A stretch of 14,339 nt of DNA from CAIUPE01 sp046091665. Its GTDB lineage: Bacteria > Pseudomonadota > Alphaproteobacteria > Rhizobiales > Beijerinckiaceae. The translations under genes were made by a program, and so were the position numbers. The notes under the pieces were generated by a model. The model was not told where the DNA came from, ran no database searches, and saw only the letters and a list, made by a program, of their open reading frames with translations. Of the stretch, positions 1 to 7,244 are shown piece after piece (the first letter of the stretch is position 1; each line of letters opens with the position of its first letter). The stretch is from the NCBI GenBank assembly GCA_046091665.1, contig JBJTCD010000021.1, forward strand, positions 1 to 14,339, read 5' to 3'.

Positions 1-299
1 AGCGGGAAGGCGATGTTTTCAAATGCGGTCAGATGCGGATAAAGCGCAAACAGCTGGAACACAAAGGCGATATCGCGTTCAGAGGCGTGAAGTGATTGAA
101 CGGCTTTGCCCTCGATCAGAATATCGCCCGTATCAATTTCCTCAAGACCGGCAATCGCGCGCAGTGTGGTCGTCTTGCCACAACCTGAGGGGCCAAGCAG
201 AACAACAAATTCGCGATCTTTGATCGAGAGATTGAGTTTCCGGATGATGTAATTATTGCCGAAATATTTTTCGACATCACGAAGGACGATATCCGCCAT
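1..299 (-). CDS. Sugar ABC transporter ATP-binding protein (UgpC/MalK type), 3' end outside window
   Basis: N-terminal 99 residues of an ATPase that would power import through the two permeases encoded upstream. It starts MADIVLRDVEKYFG and has a Walker A motif, GPSGCGKTT, at about residues 38-46. The Q-loop region reads VFQLFALYPHLT near residues 82-93 and is followed by NIAFPL, typical of the UgpC/MalK/MsmX group. The signature motif, Walker B and C-terminal regulatory domain lie beyond the left edge. The ATG lies one base after the stop of the small membrane-protein gene, so it is the last visible gene of the sugar-transport operon. Family assignment is firm. The substrate cannot be read from the ATPase, since this group often serves several different sugar transporters. 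Confidence 0.93.
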   Translation of the reverse strand, partial: MADIVLRDVEKYFGNNYIIRKLNLSIKDREFVVLLGPSGCGKTTTLRAIAGLEEIDTGDILIEGKAVQSLHASERDIAFVFQLFALYPHLTAFENIAFP

Positions 300-300
300 A

Positions 301-501
301 TCAATGCCCACCCTTCCTATCGGCCGGTCCGAAGCGGGCAAAGATTGTAAACAGAATGAGCCCGATCAAAGTTATTGTGACGCTATAGCGATGAAGCACT
401 TCGAACCAAGGCTGGCAGAGAAAAATCAATCCGCCAATCATCAGCGCCATCGCTAAGGGAACGATCACTTTATTATTGAAATCACGAAATGAGTCCGACA
501 T
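301..501 (-). CDS. Small two-helix membrane protein of the sugar ABC operon
   Basis: A 66-residue protein starting MSDSFRDFNN with two hydrophobic stretches at about residues 12-32 and 38-55 and a short polar, basic tail ending DRKGGH. An in-frame ATG 14 codons earlier (position 543) lies inside the end of the upstream permease gene. I chose the ATG at 501 because an AGAGG ribosome-binding site sits just before it and it begins 10 bases after the permease stop. It lies between the MalG-type permease and the ATPase, one base from the latter, so it is clearly in the transport operon. I do not recognise a named family. Small membrane proteins occur at this place in some alphaproteobacterial sugar and glycerol ABC operons. 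An accessory role in the membrane complex is an inference. Confidence 0.75.
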   Translation of the reverse strand: MSDSFRDFNNKVIVPLAMALMIGGLIFLCQPWFEVLHRYSVTITLIGLILFTIFARFGPADRKGGH

Positions 502-511
502 TAAAGCCTCT

Positions 512-1468
512 CTATTTCCGGATCGCGCCAAAGGTGACGCCACGCAACAAATGATTGCGCAGTAAGAATGTGAAGATTGATACGGGAAGAAGGAAGAGAA
601 GCGTGCCCGCCGCGATCGCGGTCCAGTCGGTAATGCCGGAGCCGAGCTGTGCGGGAATAAAGGGCGGTGCGGTTTGCGCTTCCTTATTCGTCATCATCAA
701 AGCGAATGCATATTCATTCCATGCGGTGATGAAACAAAAGACAGCGGTTGCAGCAATGCCGGTTGCAGCTTCGGGCAGAACGATTTTGAAGAAGGCTTCA
801 ATCCGGGTGTAACCGTCAACCAAAGCCGCTTCTTCATATTCTTTCGGAATTTCATCCATAAAGCCCTTCATGAGCCAGACGGAGAAAGAGAGGTTGAAAG
901 CGGTATAAAGAATGATCAATCCCAAATGTGTATCAACGAGCCCCACTGCGCGATACATCAAGAACATCGGAATGGCGACGACAACCGGCGGCAACATGCG
1001 GGTTGAGAGAATAAAAAACAAAAGATCCGCTTCACCGGCAATCTTAAATCGGGAGAAACCGTAAGCGGTGATCGTGCCCATCGCGACGGCGAGAAATGTT
1101 GAAGAGATGGCAATGATCAAAGAATTTAAAAAGCGGCTGGGATAGGCGGACATTTGAGGGCCGCCTGCCACTTTCAACACGCGCTCGCCCGCGTCATAAA
1201 TCTTTTTTTCCCACCAGGGTGCTTCATCATAAGTGGCTTGGTCAGGTTTTTTCTGCAGCTGCACGCGTTTGGTAAAGAGCTTGATGAACGGTGTGATTTC
1301 TGGCGTGAAAACAACAGTTGGCGGCACCGTTGTCGCAAGGCTTCGCGGTTTGAACGCGGTTGAGGCGATCCAGTAAATCGGTGCCAACATCGCAATCGTG
1401 ATCACGATGACGGCAGCGATCGCGAGGCGATGGCCGATTTTTTGCGCATTCGAACGGACAGCGGCCAT
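512..1468 (-). CDS. Sugar ABC transporter permease (MalG-like, second permease)
   Basis: A 318-residue inner-membrane permease of the binding-protein-dependent (BPD_transp_1) family that would form half of the translocation channel. It has a first hydrophobic helix at about 15-37 and further helices from about 113 to the C-terminus. The cytoplasmic EAA loop, which contacts the ATPase, is visible near residues 213-232 (EEAALVDGYTRIEAFFKIVLP region). The conserved WNEY of MalG-type permeases is at about 250-253. The loop between helix 1 and helix 2 (about residues 40-110) is long and charged, longer than in many MalG proteins. The ATG is preceded by GGAG and lies one base after the stop of the first permease, so the two are co-transcribed. 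Family certain; substrate unknown. Confidence 0.95.
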   Translation of the reverse strand: MAAVRSNAQKIGHRLAIAAVIVITIAMLAPIYWIASTAFKPRSLATTVPPTVVFTPEITPFIKLFTKRVQLQKKPDQATYDEAPWWEKKIYDAGERVLKVAGGPQMSAYPSRFLNSLIIAISSTFLAVAMGTITAYGFSRFKIAGEADLLFFILSTRMLPPVVVAIPMFLMYRAVGLVDTHLGLIILYTAFNLSFSVWLMKGFMDEIPKEYEEAALVDGYTRIEAFFKIVLPEAATGIAATAVFCFITAWNEYAFALMMTNKEAQTAPPFIPAQLGSGITDWTAIAAGTLLFLLPVSIFTFLLRNHLLRGVTFGAIRK

Positions 1469-1469
1469 C

Positions 1470-2363
1470 TCAGCGCTCCTTCACCTGATTGAGATACTTC
1501 ACATAGATATTCGTAATCGCGACAACCATGATCAAAACGATGTAAGCAAGCGCGCAGGATTTACCGGTCTGCCATTCCTGAAAGGCAAATTTATAAAGCC
1601 TGATCGCGATCACTTCTGTAGTCGGTTGCGTCGACATGATGAAGGCGATGTCGAAGGTTTTAAACGCTTCCATGGTGCGAAAGATGATCGCAATCAAAAG
1701 GAGAGGCGAGACAAGCGGCAAGGTGATCCGTGAGAATGTGTACCATCCACTCGCGCGATCAATGGACGCCGCTTCATAAAGATGTTTCGGAACAGCAGAG
1801 AGACCGGCAAGTGATAACAACATCACGAAAGGTGCCCACATCCAGATATCGGTGATAGCCACCGCCCAAAGGGCGGCATCGGCGTCGGAGAGCCAGGCAA
1901 AATCATCAAGGCCGAAAATATAATTGATGACGCCCCATGAGGGACTATAGAGCAATTGCCAAAAGAGACCGACGACAGCGGCTGACATCATCATTGGCAA
2001 GAGAAGCAATGTTGTGATCAAGCCTTTTGCTGGCAGCGCGCGATTCAGCAGAAGCGCAACGCCAAAGCCCACAAGCACTTGGCCGCCCACCGAAATGATC
2101 ACATATTTTGCGGTAACGGTGAAATTGTTCCAGATATTTGGATCACTTAAGAGATCGCGGTAATTTTGCAAGCCCACAAAGACAGGCTCTTCGCTGCCCG
2201 CAGCGCTATAATCATAAAAGGAATAACCAAGCGAATAGATCAGCGGGAAAATGTTAAAAATGATCAAAAAGATGATCGTCGGAATGATAAAGAGATTTCG
2301 AATTTTGAGATCGCTCATCCCGCGCAACGCGCTTGGCGAAGTCTGCTTCAATGTCGCAATCAC
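1470..2363 (-). CDS. Sugar ABC transporter permease (MalF-like, first permease)
   Basis: A 297-residue inner-membrane permease that pairs with the downstream MalG-like protein. Six likely helices are visible, the first at about residues 24-48, followed by a periplasmic segment with the family's VGLQNYRDLL motif near 63-72. The EAA loop lies at about 197-216 (YEAASIDRASGWYTFSRITLP). The start is a GTG with a GAGGGAG ribosome-binding site upstream; an internal ATG 15 codons in (position 2318) is a poorer choice because it has no comparable site. It follows the binding-protein gene after 79 bases that contain a stem-loop with a T run, so its transcription probably depends on read-through from the binding-protein gene. 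Family certain. Confidence 0.95.
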   Translation of the reverse strand: MIATLKQTSPSALRGMSDLKIRNLFIIPTIIFLIIFNIFPLIYSLGYSFYDYSAAGSEEPVFVGLQNYRDLLSDPNIWNNFTVTAKYVIISVGGQVLVGFGVALLLNRALPAKGLITTLLLLPMMMSAAVVGLFWQLLYSPSWGVINYIFGLDDFAWLSDADAALWAVAITDIWMWAPFVMLLSLAGLSAVPKHLYEAASIDRASGWYTFSRITLPLVSPLLLIAIIFRTMEAFKTFDIAFIMSTQPTTEVIAIRLYKFAFQEWQTGKSCALAYIVLIMVVAITNIYVKYLNQVKER

Positions 2364-2392
2364 GGGCTCACTCCCTCATCTCATTTCTTGAA

Positions 2393-2430
2393 AAACTTGC
2401 CGAGTATCCGGGAGAATACCCGGCAAGTTT
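2393..2430 (-). terminator. Intercistronic stem-loop/attenuator between binding-protein and permease genes
   Basis: AAACTTGCCG (2393-2402) is the exact reverse complement of CGGCAAGTTT (2421-2430). After one mismatched pair the stem continues with GTAT/ATAC, leaving an 8-base loop. On the minus-strand transcript the hairpin is followed by TTTTTC, the layout of a Rho-independent terminator. It begins 12 bases after the binding-protein stop and ends 29 bases before the permease start. In ABC operons such elements commonly let part of the transcription stop after the binding-protein gene and protect its mRNA. Structure is seen directly; partial termination is inferred. Confidence 0.8.
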
Positions 2431-2442
2431 AATGATACGACC

Positions 2443-3756
2443 TTATTTGTAGCGTTTATATTTCTTGAAGGTCGCTTCCCAATCCTTCGTCATGCCGTTG
2501 AGGGCTTCTTCGGCAGTGCCTTTGCCGGAGATCACGAAGGGATAGATGCGTTGGTTCATCGCGGTCAGGAGTTCCGCATATTCCGGCGTGGCCCAGAAAT
2601 CTTTCACCATCAACATCGAGTCATAGAAGGCCTTGTTGTATGGTGTCGCATTCTGGAATTCAGCCGATTTCAACACGGCGGTCGAGCAGGTGTAGCCACC
2701 AAGTTCAGCCCATTTCTTTTGGGTCTCGTCCTTGATGAACCACTCAAGGAACTTCATCGACGCTTCTTTCTTCTTAGAATAAGAAACGATTGAAATGCCT
2801 TGACCACCAAGAGCAGCGAAGCGCTTACCGGTTGGACCTGCCGGATTGGCGAAGAAGCCGGTGCCTTTGGCATTCGGATTCGTTGCCGGATTGGCAAGCG
2901 CCGGGAAGAAGGCGAAGTAGTTCATGCTCATCGCGGCGAGCCCTTCGGTGATCGCCTGATTATTTTCGAGGAAGAACGCTTTCGCCCAGCCGGGAGGTGT
3001 GAACTTATAAAGCTCTCTATAGGCTTTCAGACCTTCAACAGATTCTTTCGAATTGGTAATGCCGTCCACTTTATAAGTGGCATAATCACCAAGATCGCCG
3101 CCATAAGAGAAGATTGTCTGTTCAACACCCATAGCCATCGCGTCATAGGAGTTGTCAGTATAGAGCGCTACGCCGTAACGCTTTTGATCTGGTCTATGGA
3201 AGAATTCAGCAATGTCCCGCAATTGCTTGTAATCTTTCGGAACATCGAGATCATAACCATATTTCTTTTTGAAGGCTTCTTTTTCCTTTGGATCTTCGAA
3301 CCAATCTTTACGATAGGCCCACCCATTGGCGTCACCTTCAAGCGGAATTGACCAATATTTTTTTGATCCCGCGGGATATTCTGCATAGCCAGCAACCGTT
3401 GCCGGCAAGAATTTATCCGCGAGTTTGTTTTTCTGGAAGAAGTCGGACAGATCGACATAGTGGCCGTCAGTCGCGCCCGCACCAACCCATTGGGAATCGC
3501 CCACGACCATATCATAGGTCGAGCCTTTGGCGGCGAATTCACGGAATGTTTTGGTTTGGAAGTCCGACCAAGGTGTTGTTTCAACGGTAACTTTAACGCC
3601 CGTTTCTTTAGAATAAATATTGACGAGTTCCTGCAGATAATTTGCCGGATCCCATTCGGCCCAGAAGATTGTCAATTCTTCCGCAGCCGCTGCTGACGCA
3701 CCTGCAATCGTCATTGCAACGCCCGCCATCAACGAAGCAAAAGTCTTTTTGGACAT
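2443..3756 (-). CDS. Periplasmic sugar-binding protein of ABC transporter (solute-binding family 1)
   Basis: A 437-residue extracytoplasmic binding protein that would deliver the substrate to the permease pair. It has a classical Sec signal peptide: lysines at 3-4, a hydrophobic core to about residue 22, and a likely cleavage after the AAAA run near 22-25. There is no lipobox cysteine, so it should be free in the periplasm. The mature part begins ELTIFWAEWDPAN, and the fold shows typical family 1 segments such as TYDMVVGDSQWV and GGQGISIVSYSKKKEASMKFLEWF. The length is normal for this family. The ATG follows a strong AGGAGG site about 9 bases upstream. It lies 62 bases downstream of the TetR gene on the same strand. 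Many aromatic residues suit a carbohydrate ligand, but which one cannot be told. Confidence 0.95.
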   Translation of the reverse strand: MSKKTFASLMAGVAMTIAGASAAAAEELTIFWAEWDPANYLQELVNIYSKETGVKVTVETTPWSDFQTKTFREFAAKGSTYDMVVGDSQWVGAGATDGHYVDLSDFFQKNKLADKFLPATVAGYAEYPAGSKKYWSIPLEGDANGWAYRKDWFEDPKEKEAFKKKYGYDLDVPKDYKQLRDIAEFFHRPDQKRYGVALYTDNSYDAMAMGVEQTIFSYGGDLGDYATYKVDGITNSKESVEGLKAYRELYKFTPPGWAKAFFLENNQAITEGLAAMSMNYFAFFPALANPATNPNAKGTGFFANPAGPTGKRFAALGGQGISIVSYSKKKEASMKFLEWFIKDETQKKWAELGGYTCSTAVLKSAEFQNATPYNKAFYDSMLMVKDFWATPEYAELLTAMNQRIYPFVISGKGTAEEALNGMTKDWEATFKKYKRYK

Positions 3757-3818
3757 CGTTTCCTCCTCGTTTCTTTCCGCCGCCGGATTATTGTTTTAGG
3801 GGTGGCGGCTGGTCGCTC

Positions 3819-4520
3819 CTATGGGGTGCGGCCCCCCTTTCGCTTTACCCGCTGTGGTTGGGGCATCGTCCCCTTTTTTAATAATCGATGCCTTTTCACC
3901 GCAGCAGATTCCTGAATTGCGGATTTGACTAATGTCGTGGCCGTCCACATCGCGATGCTCGCAGCTTTTTCACCGCGTAGACGCCACACATCACTTAACA
4001 CCACAATCGATTCAATGCCGAACACAAGCGAGAGCGCTTGTTTCAATCTTTCATATTCACCTTTGGTCAGAACCGTCTCGAGCGGTTCAAGCGCATTCTG
4101 TAATAAAGTGCGGCGCAACCCGCGAACGGGCGGCGCATCTTTATTTTTCGCGACTTCATGAAATGCCATAGCCAGGGACGCGCGCAAATGTGCTTCATTC
4201 GCCTGCATACGGGGATAAGCAAAATCCATCAGGTCTTCGATGCGCTCAAGCGCGTCATCGGAATCCGACGACCATTCGAGAATGGGGCCGAGTGCTTCAA
4301 CAACAATCGCTTTGACGAGCGATGCCTGTGTCGGGAAATAGCGATAGGCTGTGGCGCGCGACACTTCACAGGCTTCCGCCACTTCACTCACTGACGGAAT
4401 GCGCCCGGTATTGGCAAGGTTCACTGCGGTTTCGAGCATCAATTTATACATCCGCGCGCGCGGGCCGCGTGCGTGTTTGTTTGACTTATCTATCTCTTGA
4501 CCTGAGATCAGCATGTCCAT
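3819..4520 (-). CDS. TetR/AcrR-family transcriptional regulator
   Basis: A 233-residue repressor-type protein with an N-terminal helix-turn-helix at about residues 43-65: VSEVAEACEVSRATAYRYFP, the classic TetR recognition-helix pattern ending in YRYF. The remainder is a helical ligand-binding domain of normal size, with a basic tail (KRHRLLKK, KRKGG). The frame stays open to 4688, but the extra 56 residues would run through the divergent promoter region and both inverted repeats, so I prefer the ATG at 4520. ATGs at 4538 and 4514 are alternatives and none has a good ribosome-binding site. It is divergent from the UPF0261 operon and upstream of the sugar ABC genes on the same strand. It is therefore the likely local regulator of both. 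The inducer is unknown. Confidence 0.9.
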   Translation of the reverse strand: MDMLISGQEIDKSNKHARGPRARMYKLMLETAVNLANTGRIPSVSEVAEACEVSRATAYRYFPTQASLVKAIVVEALGPILEWSSDSDDALERIEDLMDFAYPRMQANEAHLRASLAMAFHEVAKNKDAPPVRGLRRTLLQNALEPLETVLTKGEYERLKQALSLVFGIESIVVLSDVWRLRGEKAASIAMWTATTLVKSAIQESAAVKRHRLLKKGTMPQPQRVKRKGGRTP

Positions 4521-4531
4521 ACGATACGACC

Positions 4532-4563
4532 GTCTCATTTTTTTGCAACGGGCAAAATGAGAC
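4532..4563. promoter_or_regulatory. Candidate TetR operator: 10-bp perfect inverted repeat
   Basis: GTCTCATTTT (4532-4541) and AAAATGAGAC (4554-4563) are exact reverse complements with 12 bases between them. An inner repeat, TTTTGC (4541-4546) with GCAAAA (4552-4557), shares the same centre. The element begins 11 bases upstream of the regulator's chosen start, inside the region shared with the divergent plus-strand operon. Position and symmetry fit an autoregulatory operator for the adjacent TetR protein. Binding is inferred. Confidence 0.6.
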
Positions 4564-4567
4564 ACCA

Positions 4568-4588
4568 CGACGAAAAAATAATTCGTCG
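4568..4588. promoter_or_regulatory. Second inverted repeat in the divergent promoter region
   Basis: CGACGAA (4568-4574) and TTCGTCG (4582-4588) form a perfect 7-bp inverted repeat around the AT-rich spacer AAAATAA. It starts five bases after the larger repeat. Its sequence differs from that repeat, so it may serve a different regulator or overlap a promoter. I could not identify convincing -35/-10 boxes for either direction. Confidence 0.45.
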
Positions 4589-4719
4589 GGACGACAGGGA
4601 GGGATGGCGAGCATGCGTAATGCCGCATACGATTCTTTTTGTCGCACTCACTCACGCCGAAGCTTGAAAAGCCAGGCTTATTTGTCATTTGTGCAAAGCA
4701 ACATCATGCGAGGTTTCTT

Positions 4720-5913
4720 ATGACTCCGCATATACTTGTTGCTGGCACGGCGGACACGAAGGGTGAAGAATTATCCTTTCTTGCCGAGATGATCCGCGAG
4801 GCAGGGGGGCATCCGATCATTGTTGATCTTGGCATTGGCAAAGCCTCGATCGCTGTGGATATCTCACAACGTGATGTGGCTGCGTTTCACCCTGAAGCGC
4901 TTTCTTTACTGGGTACAAATGATCGAGGACCCGCAGTCACCGCGATGGGGGAAGCCTTCGCTATATTTTGCAGCGCATATAATTCTTGCGATGCAGCAAT
5001 TGGCATGGGTGGCGGTGGCGGCACATCAATTGTTTCAGCTGGTTTTCGCGCTTTTCCGATTGGCTTTCCGAAATTGATCGTTTCAACAATGACATCCGGA
5101 AACATAGCGCCTTATGTCGATATTTCCGATATCGGCATGATTTATTCGATAACAGATCTCGCCGGATTAAATCGATTAAGCCGACGCATTTTGAGAAATG
5201 CTGCCTCTGGCATTGTCGGCATGGCGCGTGCGCGGAGGGACGATGTTCAGTCACGCTCTGTGATTGGTCTTTCTATGTTTGGTGTCACAACACCTTGCGT
5301 CACAGCAATTGTTGAAGCGCTGAAATCCGAACATGAATGTCTTGTGTTTCATGCCACGGGCTCGGGTGGTCGCGCGATGGAGAAGCTCGTCGATAGCGGT
5401 ATGATTTCTGCCTTGATTGATGTCACGACGACAGAAATTGCCGACGAACTTTGCGGCGGTGTTCTTTCCGCTGGTCCTGATCGTTTGGGTGCGGCGATCC
5501 GTACCGGAATCCCCTATATTGGATCGGTAGGTGCGTGTGACATCGTCAATTTCGGTCCACCTGAAACTGTGCCCACGACATATAAAGACCGCTTATTTTA
5601 TCATCATAATCCGCAAGTGACTTTGATGCGCACAACAAAAGAAGAATGCGCCGCAATCGGCCGTTTCATTGGTCAAAAGCTTAATCAATGTCACGGCCCT
5701 GTCCATATTCTCTTGCCGACAAAAGGTGTCTCCATGCTCGATGATGTGGGGAAGGCCTTTTACGATCCCGAAGCCGATGAAGCGATCTTTTCTTCACTTG
5801 AAGCAAGCTTAAAAGAGACAACCACTCGAAAATGCGAGCGGCTTCCTTACCATATCAACGCGCCAGAATTTTCTGAAGCACTTGTTCGCGTTGCTCGTCC
5901 TTACCTCCACTGA
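4720..5913 (+). CDS. UPF0261 family protein (Tm-1 N-terminal-like ATP-binding domain)
   Basis: A 397-residue soluble protein of the UPF0261 family, homologous to the N-terminal, nucleotide-binding part of the plant antiviral protein Tm-1. Family marks are clear: AGTADTKGEE at 8-17, the glycine-rich loop IGMGGGGGTS at 94-103, a second glycine-rich loop HATGSGGRAMEKL at 211-223, and DVTTTEIADELCGGV at 234-248. The ATG at 4720 is preceded by GAGG and gives the usual family length of about 400 residues; an upstream in-frame ATG (4639) would add 27 non-family residues. It is the first gene of the plus-strand operon. Ten bases separate its stop from the gene for the TIM-barrel half of Tm-1. The enzymatic activity of bacterial members is, to my knowledge, not established. 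Confidence 0.92.
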   Translation: MTPHILVAGTADTKGEELSFLAEMIREAGGHPIIVDLGIGKASIAVDISQRDVAAFHPEALSLLGTNDRGPAVTAMGEAFAIFCSAYNSCDAAIGMGGGGGTSIVSAGFRAFPIGFPKLIVSTMTSGNIAPYVDISDIGMIYSITDLAGLNRLSRRILRNAASGIVGMARARRDDVQSRSVIGLSMFGVTTPCVTAIVEALKSEHECLVFHATGSGGRAMEKLVDSGMISALIDVTTTEIADELCGGVLSAGPDRLGAAIRTGIPYIGSVGACDIVNFGPPETVPTTYKDRLFYHHNPQVTLMRTTKEECAAIGRFIGQKLNQCHGPVHILLPTKGVSMLDDVGKAFYDPEADEAIFSSLEASLKETTTRKCERLPYHINAPEFSEALVRVARPYLH

Positions 5914-5923
5914 GAACAAGAAA

Positions 5924-6754
5924 ATGACAAAACCAGATCGAAAGACATTACTCAAAAAATTTCACGGGATGATCGAACAAAGGATCCCGATCATTGGAGG
6001 TGGTGCGGGCACAGGGCTTTCCGCCAAATGTGAGGAAGCAGGGGGGATTGATCTCATCATCATCTATAATTCTGGCCGCTATCGTATGGCAGGTCGTGGT
6101 TCGGCTGCGGGGCTTTTGGCTTTTGGCAATGCGAATGAAATCGTCAAGGACATGGCACGCGAAGTTTTGCCAGTTGTTAAACACACGCCTGTGCTTGCTG
6201 GCGTCAATGGCACCGATCCCTTTGTGTTGATGCCTCAATTCCTGGCTGAATTGAAGCATATGGGATTTTCCGGCGTTCAAAATTTCCCAACCGTTGGTCT
6301 CTTTGATGGTGTCATGCGCGCCAGCTTTGAGGAGACGGGGCTCGGTTATGGCGAAGAAGTCGCCATGATTAAACAGGCGCATGCGCTTGATCTTCTAACA
6401 ACGCCCTATGTATTCAATCCCGATGAAGCGGTTCCAATGACGGAAGCAGGGGCTGATATCATTGTTGCGCATATGGGCGTGACCACAGGCGGATCAATTG
6501 GTGCGACATCCGCCAAATCGCTTGATCGATGTGTCATAGAAATCGACGCGATCGCAGAGGCTGCGATGAAAATCAGAAAAGACATCATTGTGCTTTGCCA
6601 TGGCGGACCCATCGCCATGCCGGATGATGCTGAATATATACTGAAGCGCACAAAAAATTGTCACGGCTTTTACGGCGCGAGCAGTATGGAGCGTTTGCCA
6701 GTTGAAACCGCGCTGACGAAGCAGACACAAGATTTCAAAAAACTCAAATTTTAA
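5924..6754 (+). CDS. TIM-barrel 'phosphoenolpyruvate hydrolase family' protein (Tm-1 C-terminal-like)
   Basis: A 276-residue cytosolic TIM-barrel protein of the family annotated as phosphoenolpyruvate hydrolase or TIM-barrel signal transduction protein. Characteristic segments are PIIGGGAGTGLSAKCEEAGG (22-41), YNSGRYRMAGRGS (48-60), LAGVNGTDPF (91-100), NFPTVGLFDG (120-129), a long EETGLGYGEEV (136-146), HMGVTTGG (183-190) and CHGGPIAMPDDAEYIL (225-240). In plant Tm-1 this domain is fused behind a UPF0261 domain; here the two are adjacent separate genes. The ATG is chosen because upstream residues overlap the previous gene and lack homology-like character. The family name implies PEP hydrolysis, but I know of no solid biochemical basis and would not assign that reaction. 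Confidence 0.9.
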   Translation: MTKPDRKTLLKKFHGMIEQRIPIIGGGAGTGLSAKCEEAGGIDLIIIYNSGRYRMAGRGSAAGLLAFGNANEIVKDMAREVLPVVKHTPVLAGVNGTDPFVLMPQFLAELKHMGFSGVQNFPTVGLFDGVMRASFEETGLGYGEEVAMIKQAHALDLLTTPYVFNPDEAVPMTEAGADIIVAHMGVTTGGSIGATSAKSLDRCVIEIDAIAEAAMKIRKDIIVLCHGGPIAMPDDAEYILKRTKNCHGFYGASSMERLPVETALTKQTQDFKKLKF

Positions 6755-6780
6755 CAAGGATAAATGGGGAGGGATTGAGA

Positions 6781-7218
6781 ATGGCAAGAACCTATCGCAG
6801 CGCCGTCATTCATGCGCCGATTGAAAAAGTATGGTCAACCATCCGGGATTTTAACGGATTGCCGACCTGGCATCCGGCGATAGCCAAAAGCGAGATTGAA
6901 GGCGGTCGCGCGTCCGATTCCATCGGATGCGTAAGAAGTTTTTATCTCCAAGATGGCGGTCATTTGCGCGAGCAACTTCTGGCGCTCAATGATCCAAAAC
7001 ATACATTTACTTATAATATTTTAAAATCTCCGATGCCGGTAAAGAATTATGTCGCAACCTTGCGCCTCACGCCGATTACGGTCGGCAATGAGACGCTTGC
7101 AGAATGGTGGGCAGATTTTGACGTGACCTCTGGAACGGATGACGAGATGATCACTCATATTGGTGACAATGTGTTTGTGGGTGGTTTTGCGGCGCTTAAT
7201 GCCAAATTGAAGAAATAG
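6781..7218 (+). CDS. SRPBCC-superfamily protein (polyketide cyclase/START-like fold)
   Basis: A 145-residue protein starting MARTYRSAVIHAPIEKVWSTI. The opening strand, the APIEKVW turn and FNGLPTWHPAI at about 25-35 are the hallmark of the SRPBCC helix-grip fold (polyketide_cyc2 / Bet v 1-like). These proteins enclose a hydrophobic ligand pocket, and their reactions vary widely. No signal peptide or membrane segment. The ATG has a GGGGAGGG ribosome-binding site 7 bases upstream; a TTG two codons earlier is less likely. It is the third gene of the operon, 26 bases after the TIM-barrel gene and 26 before the epimerase-like gene. Its role there is unknown: a small-molecule binding or cyclase-like step is possible. 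Confidence 0.85.
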   Translation: MARTYRSAVIHAPIEKVWSTIRDFNGLPTWHPAIAKSEIEGGRASDSIGCVRSFYLQDGGHLREQLLALNDPKHTFTYNILKSPMPVKNYVATLRLTPITVGNETLAEWWADFDVTSGTDDEMITHIGDNVFVGGFAALNAKLKK

Positions 7219-7244
7219 AAAAAATTGATCACGAGGAGGATCAG

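Noticed and set aside
2800..3351. A 183-residue plus-strand frame opposite the sugar-binding-protein gene
   Set aside because: It is an antisense shadow of a well-supported gene, with no family features or ribosome-binding site.
3779..3809. Inverted repeat GCCGCC/GGCGGC between the TetR and binding-protein genes
   Set aside because: Only 6-bp arms with a 19-base loop and no T run on the minus strand. Too weak to call a terminator or operator.
4613..4628. ATGCG/CGCAT inverted repeat in the divergent region
   Set aside because: Five-base arms are expected by chance, and it is much weaker than the two neighbouring repeats.
4521..4688. N-terminal extension of the TetR gene by 56 codons
   Set aside because: The added residues would cover both inverted repeats in the divergent promoter region and precede the normal TetR start of helix 1. 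The HTH position is right with the start at 4520.
4639..4719. Upstream in-frame ATG of the UPF0261 gene
   Set aside because: It adds 27 residues unlike the family, which normally begins close to the AGTADTKGEE motif. The ATG at 4720 has a GAGG site.
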